Shown in pieces: positions 8,503-17,353 of a stretch of 64,000 nt of DNA. The position numbers were made by a program, and so were the translations under genes. The stretch's first letter is position 1. The number at the start of each line of letters is the position of its first letter. Below the pieces are notes generated by a model, which was not told where the DNA came from, searched no databases, and saw only the letters and a program-made list of their open reading frames with translations. This DNA comes from Arthrobacter sp. MMS18-M83 (GTDB lineage: Bacteria; Actinomycetota; Actinomycetes; Actinomycetales; Micrococcaceae): contig NZ_CP113343.1 in assembly GCF_026683955.1 (NCBI RefSeq), positions 2,170,001 through 2,234,000 of the forward strand, given 5' to 3'.

Positions 8503-10011
8503 TCATGCGTATTGGGTAACACTTAGTTTGCTAGCTATTGCGGTTCCCCCGACGGCGTAGAGGGAGACGCCGCTACTGCTGCTGGACGGGAAGATTAGCT
8601 CGGTCAGGGTGACCTGGCCTTCCTGGCCGAAGACTTCAACGGAGCACCGATCCACAAATATTGTTAGCTCGTAGGAGCCGTTCCTCGTCTGGATGGGTGC
8701 GATCTCGATGGACGCGAAGGATTCGTGGAAGTCTGTTTGCCCGGATTCCCGGCGGTCGACGATGATGGAGCCTTCGGTGGGCCGGATGCCGATTCGGGTT
8801 CCCTCCGCTCCGTTGCCGCGGACGACAATCCCGAATTCCTCGGCGGTTCCGGGAGCGAAACTGAGGTCGATGCGTTGGACGGTGCCGGCCGCGCCGTCGA
8901 GGACATGCTGGCCGTCGGAGATTTCGGCTGCCTCGAGGCTAAACGAAGGACCTTGCCGTCTGAGTGATGTCAGATCCGCTGCGACCTGCTGCACCAGGCA
9001 TAGGTTTCCGTCAATGGTGCGCAGTGACACTTCGCGGACCAGCGACATGGGGCTCCGCCAAGGGGAAGTCGGAATCTCATTGGCGTATTCCCAGTTGTTC
9101 ATCCAGCCGATCATGAGCCGACGGTTGTCCGGGGCGTCGCTGAACGATACGGCGGCGTAGTAGTCCCGGCCCCAGTCGAGCCACTGGTACTCGGCCAACC
9201 GTGCCGGATCCTGGAGGCCTTCGGTGACCGTAGTGGCGGAGGTGAACGTGACGCCGTCGAAATCCCCGACGAAGTATTGACCGGCCGAGCCGTTGTTGGG
9301 GCCGCCGGGGTTGAGGTTGACGATGAGGACCCATTTGAGGTTGTCCGGGTCGCCGTCGACTGGCAGCGGGAAGAGATCCGGGCATTCCCACACCCCTCCG
9401 GTCGCGTTCGCCGGGCCGAAGCTGCTCAGCAACTCCCAGCTCTTCAGATCGTCCGACTTATAGAGGACCACCTTGAAGTCCTGGGCTTCCACGGCAACCA
9501 TGATCCAGTAGCCACCGGCGTCGCCGTCGTAGCGGAACACCTTGGGGTCGCGGAAGTTGGCTGATCCGCGGTCCAGCACGGGGTTTCCAGTGTGTTTGGT
9601 CCAGCTGTAGCCACCGTCCAGGCTGTAGGCCAGTGACTGGGCCTGGATGCCCTCGCGTGCGGAGGCCTTCTTGAACGAGCTGGTGTAGACGGCGACCAGC
9701 GGCGCGCGGGAATCGGTGCCGAATCCGCTGGTGTTGTGGCGGTCGAAGACGACGCTGCCGGAGAAGATGTCTTCTGTCTCGTCGCAGGCGATGGCGACGG
9801 GGTGCTCGGTCCAGGTCAGCAGGTCTGTGGAGGTGGCGTGCCCCCATGACATGTTTCCCCAGACATTGTCCAGGGGGTTGTTTTGGTAGTAGAGGTGGTA
9901 GATGCCCTCGTGGTGGATCAGGCCGTTGGGGTCATTGAGCCAGGTATCCCGGGCTGCGTAGTGCAGGGCAGGCCGGAAAGTATCGGCCGTCGTGGCGGTC
10001 ACGGCAGTCAT
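8503..10011 (-). CDS. GH32 exo-fructosidase (levanase/inulinase-like), cytoplasmic
   Basis: The start is set at ATG 10011 (MTAVTATTAD), since residues further upstream are unlike the family. The 502-residue protein has all three GH32 signatures: nucleophile Asp in DTWLNDPNGLIHH, transition-state Asp in NFRDPKVFRY and acid/base Glu in VWECPDLFPL. A C-terminal beta-sandwich (about residue 340 on) contains FVDRCSVEVFGQEGQ. No signal peptide is seen, so it should cleave terminal fructose from short fructans inside the cell. It follows the binding-protein gene of the same operon, separated by a strong hairpin. Levan or inulin linkage preference cannot be told. Confidence 0.9.
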   Translation of the reverse strand: MTAVTATTADTFRPALHYAARDTWLNDPNGLIHHEGIYHLYYQNNPLDNVWGNMSWGHATSTDLLTWTEHPVAIACDETEDIFSGSVVFDRHNTSGFGTDSRAPLVAVYTSSFKKASAREGIQAQSLAYSLDGGYSWTKHTGNPVLDRGSANFRDPKVFRYDGDAGGYWIMVAVEAQDFKVVLYKSDDLKSWELLSSFGPANATGGVWECPDLFPLPVDGDPDNLKWVLIVNLNPGGPNNGSAGQYFVGDFDGVTFTSATTVTEGLQDPARLAEYQWLDWGRDYYAAVSFSDAPDNRRLMIGWMNNWEYANEIPTSPWRSPMSLVREVSLRTIDGNLCLVQQVAADLTSLRRQGPSFSLEAAEISDGQHVLDGAAGTVQRIDLSFAPGTAEEFGIVVRGNGAEGTRIGIRPTEGSIIVDRRESGQTDFHESFASIEIAPIQTRNGSYELTIFVDRCSVEVFGQEGQVTLTELIFPSSSSSGVSLYAVGGTAIASKLSVTQYA

Positions 10012-10074
10012 GAAGGTCGGATCTCGCTTCTGTGATCGTGGGTGTGATGATATCCAGTTGCAGGTTCCCATGCG

Positions 10075-10113
10075 GCGGGGTAGGCCGGTCGGTGCGGCGC
10101 TGGCCTACCCCGC
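10075..10113 (-). terminator. Intercistronic hairpin after the binding-protein gene
   Basis: A perfect 12-bp stem (GCGGGGTAGGCC at 10075-10086 with GGCCTACCCCGC at 10102-10113) and a 15-base loop lie between the binding-protein stop and the GH32 start. No U-tract follows, so it may act as a partial terminator or 3' RNA stabiliser that keeps binding-protein mRNA in excess. Confidence 0.6.
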
Positions 10114-10124
10114 TGTGTTGGTGT

Positions 10125-11732
10125 TTAGGAGTTCTTCTTGTAGCGGTCGTAGGCGTCCTGGTAGAGCTTGACCATTTTGTCCAGGCCGATGGACTTCAGC
10201 TGGGCGACGTAGCTATCCCATTCCTGGTCGACGCCGCCGGAAACGATCCATTTGGCCCGCTTTTCCTTGACGAGCGTCTGGACGTCGGTTTCGATGGTGC
10301 TTAGCTGCTGCAGCTCATCGTTGGAGAGGAGCACGTTGGGGTACTGGTCGTTCCCCGCGTGGGGTTTGAAGATTTCCTTGATGGTTTGCTGGCGTGCGGC
10401 GGCGCGTGGTTCAGGGGCCACGACGGTCTGGAAGTCCTGCGCGGTGACGATGTGCGGGCCACCCGGGGCTACCTTCTGTCGCCGTTCCCCTGCCGTCGTG
10501 CCTGCCGGTGCGGGAATCTGCTGGAGGACACCTTTGTCGTCCTTCTGCAGGGCGGCGCCTATCGGACCCCAGCTGGTTTGCGCGGACATGGTGGGGTCAT
10601 ACAGTCGGTCGACCCATCGCATAGTCGCGGCCGGGTACTTGTCGGCACGGGTAATCGCGAACGCGCCGCGGCTAGTGTCCGGCCCGTTGGCGACACTGGC
10701 AATTTGCTTGCCGTCTTTGCCTTTGAGTACCGGCATCACCACGTAGTCCTTGGCACGGCCCGCGCCGACGGCCTCCTCGGTCTCCCACCAGACGTAGGAG
10801 CCGAGGGTTTCAGCAGCACTCTTGCCCTTGGCCAGGTACGCCTTGTCGTCCTGTGAAAAGGACTCGGGGTCGATCAGGCCCTCCTGGTACCACTTGTGGA
10901 GTTCGGAAACAGCCGACTTGTACTGGTCCTGTGCGGCGGTGAAGATGACCTTGCCGTTTTGGACGATGCGGTGGTCGATGTTGTCCGGCAGGCCGCCGAG
11001 GGCGGCAAACAGGTCACTGATGTCCGCGCACCACCAGTTGTTGATGAAGCTCAAAGGAATTTCATCGTTCTTGCCGTTGCCGTTGGGGTCCTTGGTCTTA
11101 AAGGCGACGAGGGCGTCGTGGTACTCCTGGATGGTCTGCGGAACCGGCAGGCCGAGTTTATCCAGCCACGCTTTGTTGATCGACATGAAGTTCGGGTAGG
11201 CGCGCAGGCCGAGTTCCTCGACATTGGGCAGGGAGTAGATGTGCCCGTCCGAGGAGGTGATGGCCGCCTTGATATCCGGCCGGTCCTTGAGGATCTTTGC
11301 GAGGTTCGGGGCGTACTTGTCGATCAGGTCTTCCAGCGGCACCAGTGTGCCGTTGGTTCCGTACGTGGAGATATCTGTATCCGAGAAACCGGTGTTGAAA
11401 AAAGCATCCGGCAGGTCCCCGCTGGCCAGGATCAGGTTCTTCTTTTCCTTGTAGACGTTGTCGGGCAGGTTTTCCCACTTGACGTCGATGTTGGTGTCCT
11501 TAGCCCATTGCTGGACCAGGGGCATGCTCTCGTAGGCCGGCGCCAGCGGGGCCTTCGTCCCGGAGAATCGCAAGGTCAGGGTTTTATCGACGATGGGCAG
11601 TCCGGTCGGCTTCAGGCCGAAGTCCGACGAGGAGTCTTTGATACCGGTCGGGCTTTGCCCGGAACAGGCAGTGAACATCAGTGTTCCGGCGACAAAGACG
11701 CCGACCGTGGCCAGGGCGCGGTTTTTCTTCAT
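10125..11732 (-). CDS. LplA-type extended sugar-binding lipoprotein
   Basis: The start ATG 11732 (MKKNRALATVGVF) is preceded by GAAAGGG. The 535-residue protein has a signal peptide ending in a lipobox before the Cys of FTACSG. The mature part matches the large (500-550 residue) LplA/YtcQ binding proteins, including a calcium-loop-like DPNGNGKNDEIPLS segment. These partner with LplB/YtcP-type permeases, which are present upstream (15226-16191 and 14262-15221). The neighbouring GH32 genes and the lacI gene suggest a fructo-oligosaccharide ligand. No ATPase gene belongs to this operon. The leader region has a degraded second copy at 14207-14240. Confidence 0.9.
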   Translation of the reverse strand: MKKNRALATVGVFVAGTLMFTACSGQSPTGIKDSSSDFGLKPTGLPIVDKTLTLRFSGTKAPLAPAYESMPLVQQWAKDTNIDVKWENLPDNVYKEKKNLILASGDLPDAFFNTGFSDTDISTYGTNGTLVPLEDLIDKYAPNLAKILKDRPDIKAAITSSDGHIYSLPNVEELGLRAYPNFMSINKAWLDKLGLPVPQTIQEYHDALVAFKTKDPNGNGKNDEIPLSFINNWWCADISDLFAALGGLPDNIDHRIVQNGKVIFTAAQDQYKSAVSELHKWYQEGLIDPESFSQDDKAYLAKGKSAAETLGSYVWWETEEAVGAGRAKDYVVMPVLKGKDGKQIASVANGPDTSRGAFAITRADKYPAATMRWVDRLYDPTMSAQTSWGPIGAALQKDDKGVLQQIPAPAGTTAGERRQKVAPGGPHIVTAQDFQTVVAPEPRAAARQQTIKEIFKPHAGNDQYPNVLLSNDELQQLSTIETDVQTLVKEKRAKWIVSGGVDQEWDSYVAQLKSIGLDKMVKLYQDAYDRYKKNS

Positions 11733-11945
11733 GGGTTTCCCTTTCAGGGGTTCCAAATTTGGGTTTAGGTGGGGGTGTTCTAGTTTGACGGCGCCGATGA
11801 GGGCGCCTTTGGTGAAGTCCCTACATGAACGACAAGGCGATCGGCAATGACGGCCTGAAGACGACGATCATGGAGTATTTGGTCAGTCCGGGGGTCCGCA
11901 TCGAGGCGGCGATGCCGGACTGGATGAACATGATTCAATCGGCCT
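11731..11945. repeat. Right copy of a degenerate direct repeat flanking the GH32-LamG gene
   Basis: From the binding-protein leader (ATGGGTTTCCCTTTCAGGGG on the plus strand at 11731) through a permease tail, this segment is homologous to 14207-14460. It has accumulated deletions relative to the intact copy. Confidence 0.75.
11772..11943 (-). pseudogene. Degraded copy of the permease 3' end
   Basis: Minus-strand sequence reads IQSGIAASM, then LTKYSMIVVFRPSLPIALSF and a stop, followed by bases equivalent to the KGALIGAVK end. It mirrors IQSDVAAS, LTKYAMIVISSLPLMIALPF of the intact permease at 14262-15221, with an internal deletion and many substitutions. It is a leftover of a duplication described with the flanking repeats. 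Confidence 0.75.
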
Positions 11946-14139
11946 TTCTTGGTCGGTATGCGGAGTGGAGGTAATGGGCGGAGAACGAGAGAATTCGGGC
12001 ACCGTCAGCAACCCGGACAAGCACTTGGTCGGCATCTTCGCTCACCGGGTAGGCGCGCGACGTTAGCGAGACCCGATCATCGACGTAGAGCTCGACCATC
12101 GAGCCGTCCACGAGCAGTCGGGCATGCGCGGTTGGCGATTCGGGGCGGCGGATGCCGCGACGCCCCTCGGTGTGCTCCGATCGACGGCTGCTCCGCGATC
12201 GGTCGATCCAAACCTCTGTGCCGGTCACCCCGAGCACCGTCGTCTCGACTCCGTCGGAACTGCGAAGCACCTCTATCTCGAACCCGGGTCCCTCGACCCG
12301 GAATTCGAGGTGGAGATGTCTGCCGCGAATTGGGACGGAAATATCAGTCCCTGTGCGCTCGGCATCCGTGATGGCGTGATCGGGTCCTACGGGGCGTTCG
12401 TGGAGCAAACCGAGCTCCGCGACAGGCCTCACGCTTAGCGCGCCGTCTGCGTGGAGTCCGAGTTCCAGAGGGAAGCCCGCGTTGTGCGCCCATCCGCTCC
12501 CGGCATACTCGTCCAGGCTTCGCTTGTCTTGCGCGATGCTCCACAAGATGCTGCGTCCATCCTGAAGAACGGTGCCGCTCGGCCCGGTGAGATGGCCGCC
12601 GCCGTCAAACTCCCTCGGCACCGGATCATCGGGCGTGAATCGTCGGGACGCGGCGTCCCAGACGCCGATCCAGTGCCAGACGTGCTGAAGGTGGTGCTCG
12701 CTCTCGCCTGCCCACCAGGGCGCGATGAAAAGAGCGTGCCGGCGCAGTCCGTCGCTGCCGTTGCCGATCGGCAGAAGCACCGGGAGTTCCCACATCACAC
12801 CCGTCGCCGGGTACCGGGCGACGTCACCGACAAGCAGCGGCTCTTGTTGCTCCCATCGATCGCCGTCGCGCGAGTGGAACAGGAGGGCCGCACCGCCGCG
12901 TCCTTCAAGGCCTGCGCCCACGAGGAGGAACCAGTCATCCCCGTCGCGCCAGACAAACGGGTCACGGAACTGGCCCCTCACGAGGGGTTCGGCATAGCCG
13001 GGCACGGTGGTCGGCATCTCGAGCACGGGGTGTTCATCAAGAACCCAGCCGCTACCGGTCGGGCGGGCCACCGCCACCGTTTGGTCAGGGCGCCGGCCGA
13101 AATCTCCGGCAGTGAGATATAGCAGGTGTTCACCGCTGGGAGCGGTCACCGAGCTTCCGCTCCAAACACCATCGGGCGCGACGGTCGTCGATGACGGCGC
13201 CACCGCAATGGTTTCGTCTTGCCAATGCACGAGGTCCTCGCTGATCGCGTGACCCCAGGCGATGTTCCCCCAGTACGGTCCAGCAGGGTTGTGCTGATAG
13301 AAGAGGTGATGCATGCCGTCGACTTGAAGCGCGGCGTGGGGCTCGTTCATCCAGCCTTGCGGGGCTGAAAAATGCGCGATCGGGCGATGATGGTCTGCCG
13401 CGAATCGGGCACGGTCCGGCGCCGTGTCGGCGGCGTGTACCGCCTCCGGTACTTCCGGCAGGTGCGTCGCGGGCAGCACTCTCACGGGCCCGAGGAGGCC
13501 GCTCGCCGCAGCGGCGGGAAATAGGCCCTCGACGAGGTCGCTGTCCGCTGAGCGTCCGAGGGTCATCCGGGCCGGAAGCCGGATGTCGCCGGGGTGCACA
13601 TCGAGGGTGCCCGCTGGTTTGCCATCGACGCGGAGTTCGGCACGGCCACTGGCGATGGACAGTGCCAGGTGATTCCAGGAACCGAGTTTGAGACGGCCAG
13701 CGCCAACAAACGTGAGGCCGCCGACCACTGCGGCTATATGGCCTGACCTGTCGTGGCCCAGCGCGAACCCGGTGTTCAGCTCGAGCGCATCGATGATTGC
13801 TGTGAAACCATGTGCTCCGCCGCGTGCAAAAGCGCGCGGGGCGAACCAAGCCGTCACCGTGAGGGCGGGCTCATTGGAGGGGATGAACTGAATCTCCGCC
13901 CACGTTGACCAGCCGTCCAGGAATATGGCGGAACTGCCAATGGTCGGTCCCTGTCGTGGCGCGAGCAATACCGCGCGTTGCTCCGGCGGTTCAGGGCAAA
14001 TGATGCGCGCGTTGGATCCGTTTGCGTCGGCTGGTTGAACAGGGTTTCCGCGGAAGGTGAGGTCAAGGAGTGGACGGGTGACCCTGCCTCCTAGGAAGCC
14101 GTGCGCGGTCGGTCCGGCCGGACCCGGTTGTGCGTTCAT
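11935..14139 (-). CDS. GH32 family hydrolase with N-terminal LamG-like domain
   Basis: The start is set at ATG 14139 (MNAQPGPAGPTAHG), overlapping by ATGA the stop of a short leader frame. The 734-residue protein begins with a LamG/concanavalin-like domain (about residues 20-235, e.g. NTGFALGHDRSGHIAAVVGG), then a GH32 catalytic domain. Its first motif reads GWMNEPHAALQ, with Glu where GH32 enzymes normally have the nucleophilic Asp. The RDP motif (GQFRDPFVW) and acid/base Glu (MWELPVLLPI) are kept. A C-terminal beta-sandwich follows (VELYVDDRVSLTSRAYP). No signal peptide is seen. The gene sits between permease and binding-protein genes and appears to have been inserted there. It may hydrolyse fructosides or have altered chemistry. 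Confidence 0.82.
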   Translation of the reverse strand: MNAQPGPAGPTAHGFLGGRVTRPLLDLTFRGNPVQPADANGSNARIICPEPPEQRAVLLAPRQGPTIGSSAIFLDGWSTWAEIQFIPSNEPALTVTAWFAPRAFARGGAHGFTAIIDALELNTGFALGHDRSGHIAAVVGGLTFVGAGRLKLGSWNHLALSIASGRAELRVDGKPAGTLDVHPGDIRLPARMTLGRSADSDLVEGLFPAAAASGLLGPVRVLPATHLPEVPEAVHAADTAPDRARFAADHHRPIAHFSAPQGWMNEPHAALQVDGMHHLFYQHNPAGPYWGNIAWGHAISEDLVHWQDETIAVAPSSTTVAPDGVWSGSSVTAPSGEHLLYLTAGDFGRRPDQTVAVARPTGSGWVLDEHPVLEMPTTVPGYAEPLVRGQFRDPFVWRDGDDWFLLVGAGLEGRGGAALLFHSRDGDRWEQQEPLLVGDVARYPATGVMWELPVLLPIGNGSDGLRRHALFIAPWWAGESEHHLQHVWHWIGVWDAASRRFTPDDPVPREFDGGGHLTGPSGTVLQDGRSILWSIAQDKRSLDEYAGSGWAHNAGFPLELGLHADGALSVRPVAELGLLHERPVGPDHAITDAERTGTDISVPIRGRHLHLEFRVEGPGFEIEVLRSSDGVETTVLGVTGTEVWIDRSRSSRRSEHTEGRRGIRRPESPTAHARLLVDGSMVELYVDDRVSLTSRAYPVSEDADQVLVRVADGARILSFSAHYLHSAYRPRKAD

Positions 14140-14210
14140 TTTGTGTTGAACCGGTCGCAGCCGGCTTGGTAGATCGCCACAACTGTGGCCCGAGCCCGGT
14201 TGTCTATCAT
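14136..14210 (-). pseudogene. Remnant of the binding-protein gene start, now a 24-codon leader frame
   Basis: Behind a copy of the GAAAGGG ribosome site, an ATG at 14210 opens MIDNRARATVVAIYQAG and ends at TGA overlapping the GH32 start (ATGA). It resembles MKKNRALATVGVFVAG of the intact binding protein. It could couple translation into the GH32 gene. Confidence 0.6.
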
Positions 14211-14460
14211 TGGGTTTCCCTTTCAGGGGTTCCAAAATTTCAGGGTTTGGTGGGGATCGTTCTAGCTTTTGACGGCGCCGATGAGTGCACCCTTGGTGAA
14301 GTGCTTCTGCATGAACGGCAAGGCGATCATCAGGGGCAGGCTGGAGATGACGATCATGGCGTATTTGGTCAGTTCGGCGACCCGTTGCGCAGCGGCATAG
14401 GACTCGACGTCGCCCGATAGATTTCCGGACGCGGCGACGTCGGACTGGATGAGGATGTTC
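14207..14460. repeat. Left copy of the direct repeat flanking the GH32-LamG gene
   Basis: It contains the binding-protein-type leader (14207-14240) and the intact 3' end of the permease gene. It is homologous to 11731-11945, apart from deletions in that copy. Confidence 0.75.
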
Positions 14461-15221
14461 CGCAGCACCAGTTGTAGCGGGTATTTCGTGTCATCGTTGA
14501 GGTAGATCAAGGCGTCGAAAAAGGAGTTCCAGTTGCCCACGACATGGATCATGAGCATCAGCATGATCAGCGGCTTGGACAGCGGGAGGACCATCCGGAA
14601 GAAGAACTGGAAGTCCGAGGCGCCATCGAGCTGCGCTGCTTCGCGCAGTTCGTCGGGGATGCTGTGTTCAAAAAACGACCTGGCAATGATAAGGTTCCAG
14701 ACCCCGATGGCCCCGGGCAGGATTACCGCCCACATGGTGTTCAGCAATCCCAGGTCACGGACCACCAGGTACCGGGAGATCAGGCCGCCGTCGAAGAACA
14801 TGGTGATGATGAACAGCAGCATGATGAACTTTCGACCGGGCAGGTCCTTACGGGACAGGGCATAGCCGGCACCCAGGATGGAGCCGACGCTGATGACGCT
14901 GCCCGTCACCGTGTACAGGACGGAGTTGCCCAGACCGCGCCAGATGGCCGGATCAGCGAAAATTCTCTGGTAGCCCTCAAGGGTGAAGCCTGCCGGCAGG
15001 AACCACACCTTGCCTTCGTAAATCTGGTTCGGGTCGCTGACCGAGGCGATGACGATGAAATACAGCGGGTAGGCCACGGCGGCAATGGCGACAAGCAGGA
15101 TCGCGATCGTCATGGTGTTGAATGCCGGATCGGCCAACCGGGCGCGCAGCGGAACCTTGTACGGGTCTGCTGGCCGGCGTTCGCGGAGGAGCTCCTGAGA
15201 GGGGATGGTCCTGGTTGTCAT
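14262..15221 (-). CDS. ABC sugar permease, YtcP/LplC type
   Basis: The 319-residue membrane protein has six predicted transmembrane segments and the EAA loop REAAQLDGASDFQFFFRMVL, which contacts the ATPase. It ends KGALIGAVKS, typical of the MalG-like partner in LplABC systems. It lies four bases after the other permease gene, so the two are translated together and form the transmembrane pore for the LplA-type binding protein at 10125-11732. Its 3' end was partly duplicated downstream when the GH32-LamG gene entered the operon. Confidence 0.92.
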   Translation of the reverse strand: MTTRTIPSQELLRERRPADPYKVPLRARLADPAFNTMTIAILLVAIAAVAYPLYFIVIASVSDPNQIYEGKVWFLPAGFTLEGYQRIFADPAIWRGLGNSVLYTVTGSVISVGSILGAGYALSRKDLPGRKFIMLLFIITMFFDGGLISRYLVVRDLGLLNTMWAVILPGAIGVWNLIIARSFFEHSIPDELREAAQLDGASDFQFFFRMVLPLSKPLIMLMLMIHVVGNWNSFFDALIYLNDDTKYPLQLVLRNILIQSDVAASGNLSGDVESYAAAQRVAELTKYAMIVISSLPLMIALPFMQKHFTKGALIGAVKS

Positions 15222-15225
15222 TTGG

Positions 15226-16191
15226 TTACCACAGACTTGTCTTGGTTGCGCGGCGGGCCACCCAGTTGAAAGTCACCAGGAGCGCCAGGTTGAGCAAGGA
15301 GTTGAAAAGGCCGATCGCGGCGGAGTAGCTGAACTGCGCCTGCTGCAGTCCCGCGTGGTAAACGTAGGTCTGGACGATTTCAGACGTCTGCGTGTTCAGG
15401 TTCGTCTGCATCAACAGGGCTTTTTCGAAGCCGACGTTGAGCAGGTTGCCGATTGCCAGGATGAACAGCACTGTGATGACAGGCATGATTCCGGGGATGT
15501 CGATGTGCCGGATCCGCTGAAATTTGTTTGCCCCATCAACCTTGGCCGCATCATGCAACGCAGGGTCGATGCCGGTGAGCGCCGCCAGGTAGACGACCAT
15601 GGAGAATCCAGCGTGCTGCCAGATGTCCGACACCACGTACACGGGGCGGAACCAGTCGGCGGATCCCATGAAGAAGACGGGCTGGCCGCCGAAGAGCTGG
15701 AGAGCGTTGTTGATCAGGCCTGAACGCGGAGAGAGCAGCACGAACATCATTCCCACGACCACCACCGTTGAAATGAAGGCGGGCGAATACAGTACCGTCT
15801 GGGTCAGTTTCTTGAACCGCCGGGCCTGGAGCTGGTTGACCAGCAGGGCCAGGACAATCGGCACCGGAAACGCGATGAGAAGCCCAAGGACCGCCAGCCA
15901 TACCGTATTTTCCAGCACCCGCTCAAACTGGAACGAGGAAACGAACCGCTGGAAGTTGGCCAGGCCCACCCACGGACTTCCGAGGAAACCGTCCACCGGG
16001 TTGTAGTTCCGGAACGCGATCTGAACCCCGTACATCGGCCAGTACTTGAACACGGCGATGTAAATCAGCGCCGGCGCTAGTAATACGTATAACTGCCAGG
16101 CGCTGGCCACCCTCTTCAGCCGGAAGGACAAGGGTCTTTTGACCGGACGCGGCCCGGGGGGCCGGATCCTGGTTGACGTTGCGCGGCTCAT
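15226..16191 (-). CDS. ABC sugar permease, LplB/YteP type
   Basis: The 321-residue membrane protein starts with a basic segment (RIRPPGPRPVKRP) followed by hydrophobic segments and the EAA-like loop HDAAKVDGANKFQRIRHIDI. The stretch YWPMYGVQIAFRNYNPVDGF is characteristic of LplB/YteP permeases. Its ATG overlaps the lacI stop by four bases (ATGA), implying translational coupling in a lacI-permease-permease-GH32-binding protein-GH32 operon. The ATPase subunit is missing from the operon. Confidence 0.92.
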   Translation of the reverse strand: MSRATSTRIRPPGPRPVKRPLSFRLKRVASAWQLYVLLAPALIYIAVFKYWPMYGVQIAFRNYNPVDGFLGSPWVGLANFQRFVSSFQFERVLENTVWLAVLGLLIAFPVPIVLALLVNQLQARRFKKLTQTVLYSPAFISTVVVVGMMFVLLSPRSGLINNALQLFGGQPVFFMGSADWFRPVYVVSDIWQHAGFSMVVYLAALTGIDPALHDAAKVDGANKFQRIRHIDIPGIMPVITVLFILAIGNLLNVGFEKALLMQTNLNTQTSEIVQTYVYHAGLQQAQFSYSAAIGLFNSLLNLALLVTFNWVARRATKTSLW

Positions 16192-17231
16192 TCCGCTTCA
16201 CCTGAATTCGTCACTGAACTCCGTTCAATAAGGGCACATTCGAGGGCTTCAATCCGACCGTCCGGTTCGCCGCCCTCAATGAGCATTTCGACTGCGCGTC
16301 TGCCCATAGAGACAAACGGCAGGTCCATGGTTGTCAGCCCCGGCTGGAGATACGGAGCCAGGGTCTCCTGGTTGTCAAAACCGATGATGGCAACGTCTTG
16401 TGGTATCCGGCATCCCATTTGATCCAGCGCCTGATAGGCACCCCAGGCGGTTCGGTCATTCGCGCAGAAGATGGCCGTCGGCGGGTTACCCGCGGCCATG
16501 ACCTCCCGGGCGTAGCGGTGGCCGTCGCCGGGATTTCCGTCACCGAACCGGACAATGGCCGGATCAACGGTCAATCCGGCCTCGTTGAGCGCCCGCGTGT
16601 ACCCGGCATAGCGTCCTAGTGCTGCGGGCAGTCCGCTTTCGAGGGTCTCAATATTGAGCATGGCCACCCGGCGGTGCCCGGCATCGAGGAGCCGCTTCGT
16701 GGCGGCGTACCCGCCAAGTTCCTCGTCCGGGATGATGCTGGGGATCCGGCGGTCGCGGTCTTCGGAATTCAGCACTACGGACGGAACACCGCGCAATGCA
16801 GCCGGAACGTCGACTTTCCGGTGGTACATGGAGGCGTAGACCACCCCGGCGACCTTGTACGAAAGCATGGCTTCCAAGGAGGCGCGCTCAAGTTCCTTGT
16901 CTCCGTTGGTGTTCACCGTCAGGACCAGAAGTCCCGATTCCCACGCACGCTCCTGCGCGCCCTCGATGATCTTGCCGGCGAAGGGGGCGCTGGCAACGAC
17001 GTCGCCGACGAAGCCGACCATGCCGGAGACACCTTCACGCAGTACCTTGGCGTGCGCATTGGTCCGGTATCCGAGCTGCTCGACGGCCGTTTCCACCTTG
17101 TCCTTGGTCTTCTGTGAAAACCGGGACCCGCTGACGTCATTGAGGACGAGGGACACTGTGGCCTGGGAAACCCCTGCGAGGGCCGCCACGTCGTGCATGG
17201 TCGGTCCTGAGTTCGGATTGGACTTGCGCAA
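16188..17231 (-). CDS. LacI-family transcriptional regulator (operon 1)
   Basis: I place the start at TTG 17231, preceded by a strong GAAGGAGG seven bases upstream. An upstream ATG at 17267 would put the operator inside the coding sequence. This gives 347 residues, the same length as the second LacI in the island. The helix-turn-helix is TMHDVAALAGVSQATVSLVL, followed by the hinge region and a periplasmic-binding-like domain (GVVYASMYHRKVDVPAAL; FCANDRTAWGAYQALDQMG; IIGFDNQE). It probably represses its own operon and the divergent-side gene at 17354-18817 through the CG-centred sites at 17263-17276 and 18945-18958, with a fructoside as inducer. Confidence 0.9.
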   Translation of the reverse strand: MRKSNPNSGPTMHDVAALAGVSQATVSLVLNDVSGSRFSQKTKDKVETAVEQLGYRTNAHAKVLREGVSGMVGFVGDVVASAPFAGKIIEGAQERAWESGLLVLTVNTNGDKELERASLEAMLSYKVAGVVYASMYHRKVDVPAALRGVPSVVLNSEDRDRRIPSIIPDEELGGYAATKRLLDAGHRRVAMLNIETLESGLPAALGRYAGYTRALNEAGLTVDPAIVRFGDGNPGDGHRYAREVMAAGNPPTAIFCANDRTAWGAYQALDQMGCRIPQDVAIIGFDNQETLAPYLQPGLTTMDLPFVSMGRRAVEMLIEGGEPDGRIEALECALIERSSVTNSGEAE

Positions 17232-17262
17232 CCTGGCACCTCCTTCGCTGTTGGTTGAATTA

Positions 17263-17276
17263 GTCATTCGTATAAC
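17263..17276. promoter_or_regulatory. LacI-type operator overlapping the operon 1 promoter
   Basis: GTCATTCGTATAAC is an imperfect palindrome (10 of 14 bases) with the central CG typical of LacI-family sites. On the minus strand it overlaps a possible -10 (TATACG), with TTACAG 17 bases upstream (rc of 17293-17298). The same string occurs at 18945-18958. Confidence 0.6.
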
Positions 17277-17353
17277 TAACCTGCTGATTGACTGTAATGC
17301 AGCTCACACATCCTCGTCAAGTTATTCTCCATAAGCGCATCACCGTAGCGGGT

